In this document: positions 39,141 to 48,066 of the stretch, in pieces
Numbering within the stretch: position 1 is the first letter of the stretch
Layout of the letters: each line of letters opens with the position of its first letter
NCBI RefSeq assembly: GCF_033807575.1
Contig: NC_084713.1
Coordinates: 22,419,389 to 22,483,388, forward strand
Direction of reading: 5' to 3'
DNA length: 64,000 nt
Source: Cydia pomonella
Taxonomy: Eukaryota; Arthropoda; Insecta; Lepidoptera; Tortricidae
Position numbers and translations under genes: made by a program
The notes under the pieces: generated by a model
The model's input: the letters and a program-made list of their open reading frames with translations, nothing else
What the model was told of the DNA's origin: nothing
The model's database searches: none

Positions 39141-39607
39141 CCTGGGCGACCGAGCTTTGCTCGGTTATAACTATTTATTGTAAGATGATGGTGTATAGGT
39201 GATAATCTTAACTACATTTTTTTACTAAATTAAACTTGTCTATAACAATAAAAATTAAAAAATTAAATATAAACTTGAACATATAAAAAAAAAAGTTAAT
39301 CACCGGGCGAGATTCGAACCCGTAACACTCGTTTAGCAGTCCGCGTCTTAACCCGCTGGACCAGACGGACAGTGGCCGGCAACACGAAATTAGCGACCAT
39401 ATTCTGCGTCGAAAGAAAAACGCATGAAAACTCGAAAACACGCGGTTTCCCAAACATAAGATTAATCTAGATCGATTGTTGGTAATCGATTGAGGTTTTT
39501 GGGGGTACCCAAATACCTCCATATACCAAATTTCAGCAAAATCGTTAGAGCCGTTTCCGAGATCCCGGAAATATATATACAAGAATTGCTCGTTTAAAGG
39601 TATAAGA
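39141..39607. repeat. ~465-bp dispersed repeat with tRNA-like block, copy 1
   Basis: Nearly the same sequence lies at 54923-55385, same orientation. Order: acctgggcgaccgagctttg, ggtgataatcttaactac, an A run, then a minus-strand tRNA-like segment, then cgaccatattctgcgtcgaa, agccgtttccgagatcccgg, and a tail gaattgctcgtttaaaggta. Copy 1 has cgattgttggtaatcgattg where copy 2 has a short C-rich stretch. Probably a retroposed family. Class uncertain. Confidence 0.78.
39300..39373 (-). other. tRNA-like segment inside the dispersed repeat
   Basis: On the minus strand: gtccgtctggtccagcgggt (A-box-like) and gggttcgaatctcgcc (B box). It is present in both copies of the repeat, and the acceptor stem does not close well, so I treat it as a tRNA-derived pol III promoter, not a working tRNA gene. 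Confidence 0.6.
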
Positions 39608-39910
39608 TTAAAATAAGATAAAAACCTTATTAAATAGTAAAAACAGAATCGCCTCCTGCACTTTATGAGGTAGGAGTGCATTTTAACGTACATGCGATAA
39701 AATATAGTTCGCACGGCGCTCGCAATTAGAGCTCCGAGCCGACGTCAAATACATTTACCCTAAAAGCGAGCGGGATTGTTCGGAAACAAAAAATCTGGGA
39801 ATGTGTAATACCAATTTACAAAACCAATGTACCAAGCACAAGTATAAGCAAATTATTTCAAAAACATAAAACAGTATTTTTTTCTAAATTAAAATATTAA
39901 ATAATACCTA

Positions 39911-40272
39911 TCGCATGTACAACGGGGAGTGCTCCGAGAAATTGTTCGGATTAATCCCTGCCGCTTCTTTTGGCCATCGCCCTACGCGACAACATTTCCA
40001 CCCTCACCACTTAGATGGTTGGCAGTCCTCAACTGTGCGTTTTCTTCCAGGAACTTTCTGCCTCGCACAGCTAAACTGTGGAATGAACTGTCGCCTGCGG
40101 TATTTCCGGACCGATACGACCTTCAAACCTTCAAGAAAAGAGCGTACTCCCATCTTAAAGGCCGGCACCGCACTTACAACCCCTGTGGTGTTGCAGGTGT
40201 TCATGGACGGCGGTAATCGCTTACCATCAGGTGATCCGTCTGCTCGTTTGCCTCCTCTACCATAAAAAAAAA
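39911..40272 (+). pseudogene. Non-LTR ORF2 C-terminal fragment with one frameshift
   Basis: The first part reads in one frame (YNGECSEKLFGLIPAASFGH, TRQHFHPHHLDGW, STVRF). Near 40045 the meaningful frame changes to RNFLPRTAKLWNELSPAVFP, DRYDLQTFKKRAYSHL, GVHGRR. Both parts belong to one known moth pattern (C-terminus with an F-L-P-R-T-x-K-L-W-N-E-L motif), so an indel broke the frame. It ends with ggtaatcgcttaccatcagg and an A run (40263-40272). A small piece of the same family is at 52419-52495. 5'-truncated and dead. Confidence 0.75.
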
Positions 40273-40313
40273 ACCTGTATTTCTACATTTTATCTAATTT
40301 CTTTTAAGGGTCT

Positions 40314-40502
40314 GTTTCACAATTTTCAAGTATTTAAAGTATTGGATACCTAATTAACAAATAAATTAACTGCCAGATAAAACCACCTTAAGTTGAAAAG
40401 GTATTGTTAAGCTTATTTGAAGATTGTGAAATGCCAATGATGACTTTATTCGCCAGATAAGTTGCAAGTAGCTTATTCAAGACTTGGACATTGTGAAACA
40501 GG
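40314..40502. mobile_element. MITE, ~190 bp
   Basis: Inverted ends: gtctgtttcacaattttcaa on the left and the complement of gcctgtttcacaatgtccaa on the right (ttggacattgtgaaacaggc). The inner tgccagataaa / cgccagataag motifs are characteristic of a moth MITE type. A single end occurs at 7679-7700. Confidence 0.75.
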
Positions 40503-40519
40503 CAACAGGCCTTAAATAT

Positions 40520-40760
40520 AATTCTTCTTCCTCGCGTTGTCCCGGCATTTTTGCCACGGCTCATGGGAGTCTGGGGTCCGCTTGGCAACTAATCCTAAGA
40601 ATTGACTTAGACACTAGTTTTTACGAAAGCGACTGCCATCTGACCTTCCAAACCAGAGGGTAAACTAAGCCTTATAGAGATTACTCCGGTTTACTCACGA
40701 TGTATTCCTTCACCGAAAAGCGACTGGTAAATATCAAATGACATTTTGTACAAGTAAGTT
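40520..40760 (-). mobile_element. SINE fragment (tcctcgcgttgtcccgg family), copy 1
   Basis: Contains cctcgcgttgtcccggcat, ttgccacggctcatgggag, cgaaagcgactgccatctg, ctcacgatgtattccttcac and aaaagcgactggtaaat. Its tRNA-like head, expected at the right-hand end, is missing or diverged. A second copy is at 41640-41905. Confidence 0.7.
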
Positions 40761-41098
40761 ACGAACGTATGAGTGATATTCCGATACGTAAACATATACA
40801 AATCGGAATAAGTCCCCAGTGCCAACTGTACTATGAGAATATCGCCCGCGCAAGTTACAAACTAAAGTCTTCAAAGAACCACGCTGCACTTCGACTTCTC
40901 AAACTAAAATAATCTCTGCTGCTCAAAACATAAAGAACATTGAAGTTTTGGTTTCTAAAACCAAGTTACTAACACTAGTTTTTGTTATATTTTATGCGAA
41001 AACACTGTAACTCAAGTTACTGTATTTTGTAGCGTCATACTTTTTGAGAGAAATCCTGAATTTACTATTACCTGATATATATAACTCATATAAATGAT

Positions 41099-41362
41099 GA
41101 CGACCGGTTTGGCCTAGTGGCCCTGCCTACGAAGCTGATGGTCCCGGGTTCAAATCCTGGTAAGGGCATTTATTCGTGTGATGAGCATGGATATTTGTTC
41201 CTGAGTCATGGGTATTTTCTATTTATTTAAGTATTTATAAATATTTATATATTATACTCGTATATATCGTTTTGTCTAAGTACCCTCAACACAAGCCTTA
41301 TTGAGCTTACTGTGGGACTTAGTCAATTTGTGTAATACTGTCGTATAATATTTATTTCCTTT
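41099..41362 (+). mobile_element. tRNA-derived SINE, copy 4
   Basis: Starts gacgaccggtttggcctagt, with a 6-base deletion in the A-box region (gtggccctgcc instead of gtgggtagtggccctgcc). The B box is intact. The body and 3' end are as in copy 3. Confidence 0.86.
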
Positions 41363-41639
41363 ATTTATTCATCTTCATATGTTAGGCTTTTACTATATGA
41401 ATTTAAAAGTAAAATACAAAAACACGTACAAAAACACAAAAACATATAAACATATTATAAAAAACCTAACCTAGGGTGCCGCCAGCAGCGGGGCAAGGCC
41501 CAAGCTCAGGGCCGCAGAGAGAGGAACCGAATATTTATTTATTATTATTATTATATAACTCATATATAAAACTTAAGAACTTTAAAATAAAAAATACAAT
41601 AGTCTGTCTGTGTGTACTGACATTAGAATGATATTTCTT
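41363..41639. other. Non-coding, nothing firm
   Basis: A short GC-rich patch (ctagggtgccgccagcagcg, 41472-41491) among AT-rich and microsatellite sequence. No gene seen. Confidence 0.4.
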
Positions 41640-41905
41640 CTTCATCTTCCTCGCGTTGTCTCGGTATTTTGCCACGGCTCACGGGAACCTGGGGTTCGTT
41701 TGGCAACTTATACCTAGAATTGGCGTAGGTACTTTATTACGAAAACGACTGCCATCTTACCGTCCAACCTAGAGGGTAAACTAGGCCTTATTGGGATTAG
41801 TCTGGTTTCCTCACGATGTTTTCCTTCACCGAAAAGCGACTAGTATATATCAAATAATGTTTCGTACATAAGTTCCGAAAAACTTATTGGTACGAACCGG
41901 TAGGC
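41640..41905 (-). mobile_element. SINE fragment (tcctcgcgttgtcccgg family), copy 2
   Basis: Same blocks as 40520-40760, continuing further into gtttcgtacataagttccga and ttattggtacgaaccgg, close to where the tRNA-like head begins in related copies (53925-54215, 62165-62275). Confidence 0.72.
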
Positions 41906-42104
41906 TAACACTTCAAATTCAAATCGAAATGATATTTAAATCATGTTATTTATTTATCGTCCCAATACATGTACGGAGATGTCTCAATAATTAAGTTTTA
42001 GACTGAAAGTTAAGTGTTGACTTGAAAATATCGTCGCCAATTTTTGTTCTACAATATTCTGTATTTTACGAGATATTTATTTAAAGTGTTTTATTATAAA
42101 CAAT

Positions 42105-42540
42105 CAACAAAAATGCTTGATGGGGCCTCCAGTACTAAGCCGGTGCGATGGCAAAAGACCTGACGGGCTGACTCTTGTACCACGGGAAACGGGTAAGTGT
42201 CTTCTCTGGGATGCCACGTGTGTCAGCACTTTTGCCGCCTCGCACAATGGCCGGACTGTTCGGACGGCAGGAGCGGCGGCTGAATTTGCGGCACTCCGAA
42301 AGCGCGATAAGTACGGCGCTGCTGTCGAGGTAAATGTTTGTCCCGTTGGCGGTGGAGACGTTTGGGTGTTGGTGTGCCAAGGCCAAAATTTTCTTGGGCG
42401 AATTGCGGCGGCGGTTGAGGGAGAGGGGTCATTACCCTCGATCCGGGTCATTCCTGATGCAGAGGCTGTCTATCGCGTGGCAACGCGGCGAGCGTGATGG
42501 GCACCTTTGCAGCAGGGCTCGGGACGGGTTGTTTCATTAG
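42105..42540 (+). pseudogene. Retroelement C-terminal fragment with RPDG...WDATCVST motif
   Basis: The first frame (from 42117) reads LSRCDGKRPDGLTLVPRETGKCLLWDATCVSTFAASHNG, then AGAAAEFAALRKRDKY. A different frame then gives FVPLAVETFGCWCAKAK (from 42334) and a third gives QRLSIAWQRGERD, all in the order seen at 32813-33181 (VETLGPW, QRISIAIQRGNAAS). So this copy carries at least two frameshifts. The K-R-P-D-G and W-D-A-T spacing suggests a PD-(D/E)-x-K-like nuclease end, which is inference. A T-rich 3' UTR follows to about 42660. Confidence 0.62.
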
Positions 42541-42686
42541 TTTTTGTATTTGTGTCTTTCTTTTTGTTTAGTTTTACTTCTATTTAGTGTATAGTCCATT
42601 TTAATGTTTTTTTTAGAGTAATTAAGAATCTAATGGTTTTTGTTAAATATAAGTAATAAAAGTAATGGGATCAACCAAAATCTATA

Positions 42687-42871
42687 CCCCTAGTGTAAAT
42701 AAATTCGATTTCGAAACGTGACGTACGCGTTTGCGTTTAGTCTCATTTTGTATTGGATTTAGAAAGAGCGCGCCAAGCGGGACGTTTTGGAAACTCAAAA
42801 TCCTATACAAAATGAGACTTAACGCAAACGCGTTCGTCACGTTATGATGTCGATCAAATTTACACTAGGGG
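42687..42871. mobile_element. 185-bp palindromic MITE with TA target, copy B
   Basis: Flanked by TA (42685-42686 and 42872-42873). Same length as 28587-28771 and almost identical, with about four visible differences (for example tattggattt against tatgtgattt). Confidence 0.87.
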
Positions 42872-43396
42872 TACTGTTTATCTATTTCCCACAAGTATGA
42901 CATTATCCTTAACTTTCCACGTAAAAGGCGACTCTCAAGTCAATCCTATAAAATAGCAGTTTTTGAGATACAATGGTTTGCATAGCATGGTACCGTAGGA
43001 TCAACTATAGTCCCTATGGTAGTATAAATAAGGTCCATAGCGACAGTTTATAGTTTTATAGCGGGGACCGGCTTACGGTCTTTCGTAGTTTTATATTTTA
43101 ACACTTGAGTTTTACGACATTTTATTTGGGTCTAAAATGGTGCTTAGGGATTTAACTTAGAAAAAGTTTTGGAGATAAAATTATTAGCAGCATATTTTCT
43201 AGAGAAGCTTTACGTGAAAATGTATATTGAAAATTAAAATACATAAATGTACAAGAATATTTGTTTGGTTTTTCTTTAAAAAAATTGAAACGTAACTTTG
43301 TTAGGTTCTTTTACATCAAAGTACTTAATAATTTATGTATTTCTTCTCAATTATAAGTCAAAACGATTTTGTAGAGTTGTTTAGTATGGAGATATA
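42872..43396. other. Non-coding, nothing recognised
   Basis: AT-rich, no long ORF. Confidence 0.4.
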
Positions 43397-43530
43397 AATA
43401 AAAATAAATAAATAAAGTTTTATTTTCAGGCATCACGTACATTAGTACACCCATATCACACTAAAAAGAATTGCTTAAAACTAAAATAAAAGTAAAACAA
43501 AAGTAAAACAAGTAAAATAATAAATGAATA

Positions 43531-46404
43531 CTATTTTTTGTTCTCGTTTTCATGCACTGAGAGCCAGTGCCTAAACATATTACAATTAATATTGCGGTAC
43601 ACCGACATGAGGATGGTATTATGCGAGCGGCGCATCCCCTCCCAGAAAGAAGCAATGCGCGCGCGTACCACTGCGAAGAAGTCAGGGATTCTGGCTTGTG
43701 CGAACATGGTGGAGGCACTGCAGGAACGCGGCAGCCCCATCAGAGTCCGGAATATATTATTATACTGCACACGGATGGTGCCGTACGATTTCCTGCTGTA
43801 CCTGACCCACAGTTGACAGGTGTAGAAAGAGAGACAATATGCATTAAATAATGTATATTTGACTCCCCTGCTACACCCGGCAAACCTGCGGGCTATCATG
43901 TTGCCACGAACAGCCAGAGCTCTTCTTTCTCGTTCTATGTCACTGTCGTCCCTCATGTCGTCCGTCAGTATATGGCCAAGATATTTGAACCGCTGCACAA
44001 TACGCAGCTTCTCTCCATTTAATTTGACTTCCGGTATGTTCTCCGGACCCCTTCCAGCCTTAAAAATCATCAGCTCTGTCTTAGCCACATTGTAAATCAG
44101 CCCATGAGAATTTACATAATTTTCACAGACTGAAACCAGCTTTCTCAGACCCTTGATGGAGGGGCTGAGAAGCACCATATCGTCAGCGTAGCTGAGACTG
44201 TTAATACAGACGTCACCCACGTGACAACCGACTCCAGTGCCCCTCAGCCTCCCCATCAAGTCATTGACGTAAAGGTTAAAGAGGTCCGGAGAAGTAAGTC
44301 CACCCTGGCGTACCCCGCATTCTAATCTATAGCTATTAGATGTCGTGTCGCCCCATTTCACACAGTTGGATTGGTTTCCGTACCAGTACTCGAAAACGCG
44401 TACCAAGTCCTCAGGTACTCCCGAGCCGCGCATTTTACCCCACAGAATGTCATAATTCACAAGGTCAAATGCACGGCTAAGGTCGAGAAAGCATGCGTAG
44501 ACCGATGTATTGTTACTTACGTAATGGTCCACAGCATGTTTCAGACTTACGATCGCGGAATCGGTCGAGAGACCGGGACGGAAACCAAATTGCGCGTCGT
44601 CTATTTTGAGAGTCTTAAGTAGGCTTGGCTGCAGCAAACGTTCAAATATCTTGCCCACCACCGTTCCAAGGGAGATTGGTCGGTAGTTAGCCGATGATGA
44701 TAAATCTCCTGTTCGGTTCTTGACAATCGGGACGACAATGGTACGTATCATGTCTTCAGGAAGATAAGAGTACCGCAAACATAAATTGAATAGAGTACAA
44801 AGTTTCCCATAGATAACGTCACCTGCAAAAAGTATGTGCTCAAGGCTAAGGTCATCATGGCCTGGCGATTTGCCCCGCTTCATGTTTCTAACTATCTTCG
44901 CGATTTCTTCAGCAGAGAAACGAACAGGGTGCTGTGGTTTAGCATTGACGGTTCTATGGCGCATATCCCTAAGCACACACTCGGGCACAGGTCTTGGTGA
45001 AACTTTGAACCTATAACTAAAGATATCGGCTATAAGCGCCGGTTGCTGGGCGCCGTCCACGCTTACTGGTAACTGAGCTTTAAAACTGTGCTTCTTAATT
45101 TCATTCCAAAATTTTGTAAAGTTCTTGTTCTTCCTAGACGCGGCTAAAATATCCAATTTTACTTTTTCTTCATTTTTTTGACACCATCTTAGTTTATTTT
45201 TGAAGTGTCTACGACTAGCGCACATATTTTCAAACAATTGGCCTGTGGAAGGCTTACCAGCGGCAATCCAACAATTAAAATGCAGTCTAAATGCACTGTG
45301 ACTTTCCTTAACATGAAAATTCCAGCCAGGTACAGTCTGTTTCAAACTTCTCTTTGTTAAACGAGAACATTTCGTTTTCTTAGCTCCTATGGTTAAAATT
45401 GATATAATATTAGAATATAAATTATCAATATAAATTAAATGGTCATTTAAAAATTTACAGGTACTTAAAGTATCACAGTCGAGTGCGTTATCGCAATAAT
45501 TACATTTAAAACTATCATTTATTTGAGATAATGACTTGTCACAGAATAAGAGATAGTCTCTGATTTGCTGGTCGTTCCTTATCCCCCAGCGCACTCCTGT
45601 CCGCCCGGCGTCACATCTAGCGGCGTATTGTCTTTGAGCTCGGTCCAGATCGCATACAACGCGTAACGGAAAGTGGTCCGACCACGATACATCATTAATG
45701 ACATTCACATCTATGATAGTGTCCGATGCAGCTTGTGTAGCAACGCAGTGATCCAACCATCTGTAAGCATTGTTAGCCTCACTAATGAATGTGAACGAAC
45801 TAGAGTCTATGCCTAGCTTTTCAATATCCGCGCATAACCACTTTTCTTCCGCACAGAAACTCAGGAGCTCCCGACCGAAGTTTGCACTTGGGTGTGCGTT
45901 AAAGTCGCCCAGTAAGAAAGCCACTTGCATATCGCTCTCCTCTATTATTGCGCTAGCAGCCGCGAGGCAGCTCGTAAATTCCTCGAGATTGTCAGGATGG
46001 TCTGTAGGCATATAGATGTTTAAAATCAGTACTGAGCGGGCGTCTAACTCGATACGAATAGCATTTATTCTATCACTTGAGCACTTGATTACAGCAACAT
46101 TCGGAAACCTAGATTTCCTCCACAATATGGCCAGCCCGCCATATGGCCGGCCCCGCAATACACCGGCGGACGTGTCAACAGATGACGTCGCTGTACACGC
46201 GAAGTCCGGGTCTATGCCGTGCACGAAGTCAAGGTCGTGCGGGAGAAGCCATGTTTCTTGGCAGGCCACGATATCGGACCCTTTGCACAGTTCTCGCACA
46301 TAAGCCACTGATCTCTTAATCGATTTACAGTTGTATGAAACCATAATTGTCTTATTAGTCTTATTATTATTATTATTATTATTCTTACTGGGTGTACTAT
46401 TCAT
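43531..46404 (-). CDS. Element R2 ORF2, endonuclease and reverse transcriptase
   Basis: 957 residues, uninterrupted. Residues 8-14 are seven asparagines encoded by an ATT/AAT triplet run. Endonuclease: SYNCKSI (Asn25), QETW, GRPYGGLAILWR, LGDFNAHP, RWLDHCV and WSDHFPL. Reverse transcriptase from about residue 500: KRGKSPGHDDLS, NYRPISLGTVVGKIFERLL, QFGFRPGLSTDSAI, FLDLSRAFD, GVRQGGLTSPDLFNLYVNDL and the catalytic SYADD (about 738). The thumb and C-terminus follow (FKYLGHILTDD, IERERRALAVRGN, RVQYNNIFRTLMGLPR). There is no RNase H. The start lies 2 nt after the ORF1 stop. Met21 just before VSYNCKSI is an alternative start. It catalyses target-primed reverse transcription. Roughly half of residues match element R. 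Confidence 0.87.
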   Translation of the reverse strand: MNSTPSKNNNNNNNKTNKTIMVSYNCKSIKRSVAYVRELCKGSDIVACQETWLLPHDLDFVHGIDPDFACTATSSVDTSAGVLRGRPYGGLAILWRKSRFPNVAVIKCSSDRINAIRIELDARSVLILNIYMPTDHPDNLEEFTSCLAAASAIIEESDMQVAFLLGDFNAHPSANFGRELLSFCAEEKWLCADIEKLGIDSSSFTFISEANNAYRWLDHCVATQAASDTIIDVNVINDVSWSDHFPLRVVCDLDRAQRQYAARCDAGRTGVRWGIRNDQQIRDYLLFCDKSLSQINDSFKCNYCDNALDCDTLSTCKFLNDHLIYIDNLYSNIISILTIGAKKTKCSRLTKRSLKQTVPGWNFHVKESHSAFRLHFNCWIAAGKPSTGQLFENMCASRRHFKNKLRWCQKNEEKVKLDILAASRKNKNFTKFWNEIKKHSFKAQLPVSVDGAQQPALIADIFSYRFKVSPRPVPECVLRDMRHRTVNAKPQHPVRFSAEEIAKIVRNMKRGKSPGHDDLSLEHILFAGDVIYGKLCTLFNLCLRYSYLPEDMIRTIVVPIVKNRTGDLSSSANYRPISLGTVVGKIFERLLQPSLLKTLKIDDAQFGFRPGLSTDSAIVSLKHAVDHYVSNNTSVYACFLDLSRAFDLVNYDILWGKMRGSGVPEDLVRVFEYWYGNQSNCVKWGDTTSNSYRLECGVRQGGLTSPDLFNLYVNDLMGRLRGTGVGCHVGDVCINSLSYADDMVLLSPSIKGLRKLVSVCENYVNSHGLIYNVAKTELMIFKAGRGPENIPEVKLNGEKLRIVQRFKYLGHILTDDMRDDSDIERERRALAVRGNMIARRFAGCSRGVKYTLFNAYCLSFYTCQLWVRYSRKSYGTIRVQYNNIFRTLMGLPRSCSASTMFAQARIPDFFAVVRARIASFWEGMRRSHNTILMSVYRNINCNMFRHWLSVHENENKK
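46360..46384 (-). repeat. In-frame triplet microsatellite in R2 ORF2
   Basis: A run of att triplets (AAT on the coding strand) encodes the poly-asparagine at residues 8-14 of ORF2. Confidence 0.85.
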
Positions 46405-46406
46405 AA

Positions 46407-47663
46407 TTAAATGTGTGAAGACAGTTTAACTTTGTTCGTCGTTTGGTCCGACTTAACATATCGCTCTCGATAAATACGATACTTGATTCCTATTGGCCAA
46501 AAAGTATTACTCAAAAATGTGCTCAACTTGTCTTTACGTATAATAATTTTGAAAGATTTAAATGTGGTTTCATATTTCTGCTTCAGCATTTGGATTTCAA
46601 TACATTCTTCGCCTTTTTCCTGCACATACTCTTTTAGGTCTTGTTCGCTTGATGACATCGCCAGCCTGGACACATATATAGCTGCAGGAATCTCAGCTAC
46701 AACAATTTTTGTAGAACTTGGCGCAGATCCACACATATTACCCTTGTGTTTCGACCGTTTTTTAGGCTCCACTAAAGTGAAGTCATCCTCCTGAGACGAC
46801 CTATTTTGGATCTTAATTGCACTACGAGTACTGTTCATATTTGTCTGGCTAATGAGCTTATCTCGATAACTGAATGCAGGATGGGCCGTGACGCCGTCAG
46901 CAATATTGCAGGTGCGGGTGAGCGCTCGAGATCGCTGTGACGTAGGCGAGTCAACCGGTTTCTCGTGCGGCTCCCGGGGCGAGCTTGGCACATGTACCAC
47001 CGTGTTATCAGCCGTGGAATGCGCGTCGGTGCGTTGTTTCTGGTGTTTATTTAATTTCTTGCCATTATTCAAGTTATGACGTTTTTTCGGAGTGCTAGAA
47101 TGCGGCTTAGATGCAACCTTTGAACTGGTGTTATTGAGCAGCTGCTTTATCTCTTCTATATCGGATTTCAAACCATCGATATCGGTGGAACAGCTGTTCT
47201 GAGTAGTACAGTTTTTTGATTTCAATATTGCTAGCTCGCTTTTTATCACCGCCATTTCCTTTAGAAACGCCGTTACATCTACGTGGTCGAACGTAATTGC
47301 AGGAAGCTTCTTTAAAGTTTTGGCAACAAAAATGGGCAAAGTGGATGGTTCACTTTCTTTAATTAATTTAATTATCTCCAAAAGGGATTTTTCTTCTGAA
47401 CCCTCTTTTCGTCTCATCACTCTCTTGTTTGGGGCTAAAAGTGACATCGCAATGTGACGGGCATCTTCAATCTCTTCCGAAGTATACGCACTTGAGCAGA
47501 TCTGAAGTAAGGCCTTCTCGTGCAGGATGTCCACTTTATCGGCTATAAAAGCTAACATTTCGTTGATAATAACATTACACACGGAGCACTTGGTATCGCA
47601 GTTATTATTTTTTGCGCTCGGATTATTCGTAGCGGCTGCGGACCGCGCACGGGGGGACGTCAT
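46407..47663 (-). CDS. Element R2 ORF1, nucleic-acid-binding protein
   Basis: I prefer the ATG at 47663 (MTSPRARSAAATNN), giving about 418 residues. An in-frame ATG further upstream at 47753 would add 30 residues without domain character. The N-terminal region has CDTKCSVCNVIINEMLAFI (C-x2-C module), then LLQICSSAYTSEEIEDA and a basic stretch. The conserved KLPAITFDHVDVTAFLKEM block leads to a short coiled coil (VIKSELAILKSK). A low-complexity basic/Ser region (KKRHNLNNGKKLNKHQKQR) follows. The RRM-like C-terminus (IYVSRLAMSSSE to FWPIGIKYRIY) matches element R ORF1. It presumably coats the element RNA. It ends 2 nt before the ORF2 ATG (TAATTATG arrangement), so ORF2 probably depends on re-initiation. 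Confidence 0.82.
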   Translation of the reverse strand: MTSPRARSAAATNNPSAKNNNCDTKCSVCNVIINEMLAFIADKVDILHEKALLQICSSAYTSEEIEDARHIAMSLLAPNKRVMRRKEGSEEKSLLEIIKLIKESEPSTLPIFVAKTLKKLPAITFDHVDVTAFLKEMAVIKSELAILKSKNCTTQNSCSTDIDGLKSDIEEIKQLLNNTSSKVASKPHSSTPKKRHNLNNGKKLNKHQKQRTDAHSTADNTVVHVPSSPREPHEKPVDSPTSQRSRALTRTCNIADGVTAHPAFSYRDKLISQTNMNSTRSAIKIQNRSSQEDDFTLVEPKKRSKHKGNMCGSAPSSTKIVVAEIPAAIYVSRLAMSSSEQDLKEYVQEKGEECIEIQMLKQKYETTFKSFKIIIRKDKLSTFLSNTFWPIGIKYRIYRERYVKSDQTTNKVKLSSHI

Positions 47664-47782
47664 CGTGTACGCGCACAACGCACGACGCACGACACGAGAC
47701 TGGCTGGATATAGGTAACTTTTCGTAAATAAAACTATGCACTAAATACGACATATTTCTGTGTTATTTATTATTTAAATATT

Positions 47783-48066
47783 ATGTCAGTGGCAAACAAG
47801 CATACGGCCTCCAGAGGAGTTACATGCATGTTGCTGGCCTTAACCCGCACCCTGGTTGAGCTCTGGAAACCTGAGTTACCGGCAGGAACACAACACTATG
47901 AGTAGGGTCTAGTGTTATTTCGCTGCGGTTTTTTGTAAGGTGGAGATACTTCCCTAGCTGTAGATCTGGAATGACATCCGCTGTGCTGTGCCCTACCACA
48001 CAAAGCGAGATACACAGTGCCCATACCTCTTTTTTAGTAGTTTAAGGACATACCCGGGTCCATTTA
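47783..48066 (+). repeat. ~360-bp dispersed repeat, copy 3, with internal deletions
   Basis: Starts tgtcagtggcaaacaagcat and jumps from acggcc to tccagaggagttacatgc, missing the gtaagcagtctccgtagcc stretch. Continues to acccgggtcc at 48053-48062. The reading frame found in other copies is broken here. Confidence 0.75.

Larger units (their letters stand above)
43397..47770 (-). mobile_element. Element R2: apparently full-length two-ORF non-LTR retrotransposon
   Basis: Minus-strand relative of element R. Order: 5' UTR (to about 47770), ORF1 (47663-46407), ORF2 (46404-43531), 3' UTR, and an A-rich (TTTA)n-like tail near 43397-43412. Both ORFs are open with catalytic motifs present, so this copy may be active or recently active. 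It abuts a 360-bp dispersed repeat at its 5' side (47783). No target duplication identified. Confidence 0.83.

Noticed and set aside
39300..39373. A tRNA gene on the minus strand
   Set aside because: Good A- and B-box-like motifs, but the acceptor stem does not pair well and the same block occurs in a second copy of the repeat with identical flanks.
39208..39714. 168-residue ORF on the minus strand
   Set aside because: It is a read-through of the 465-bp dispersed repeat, including its tRNA-like block. The copy at 54923-55385 does not keep the frame.
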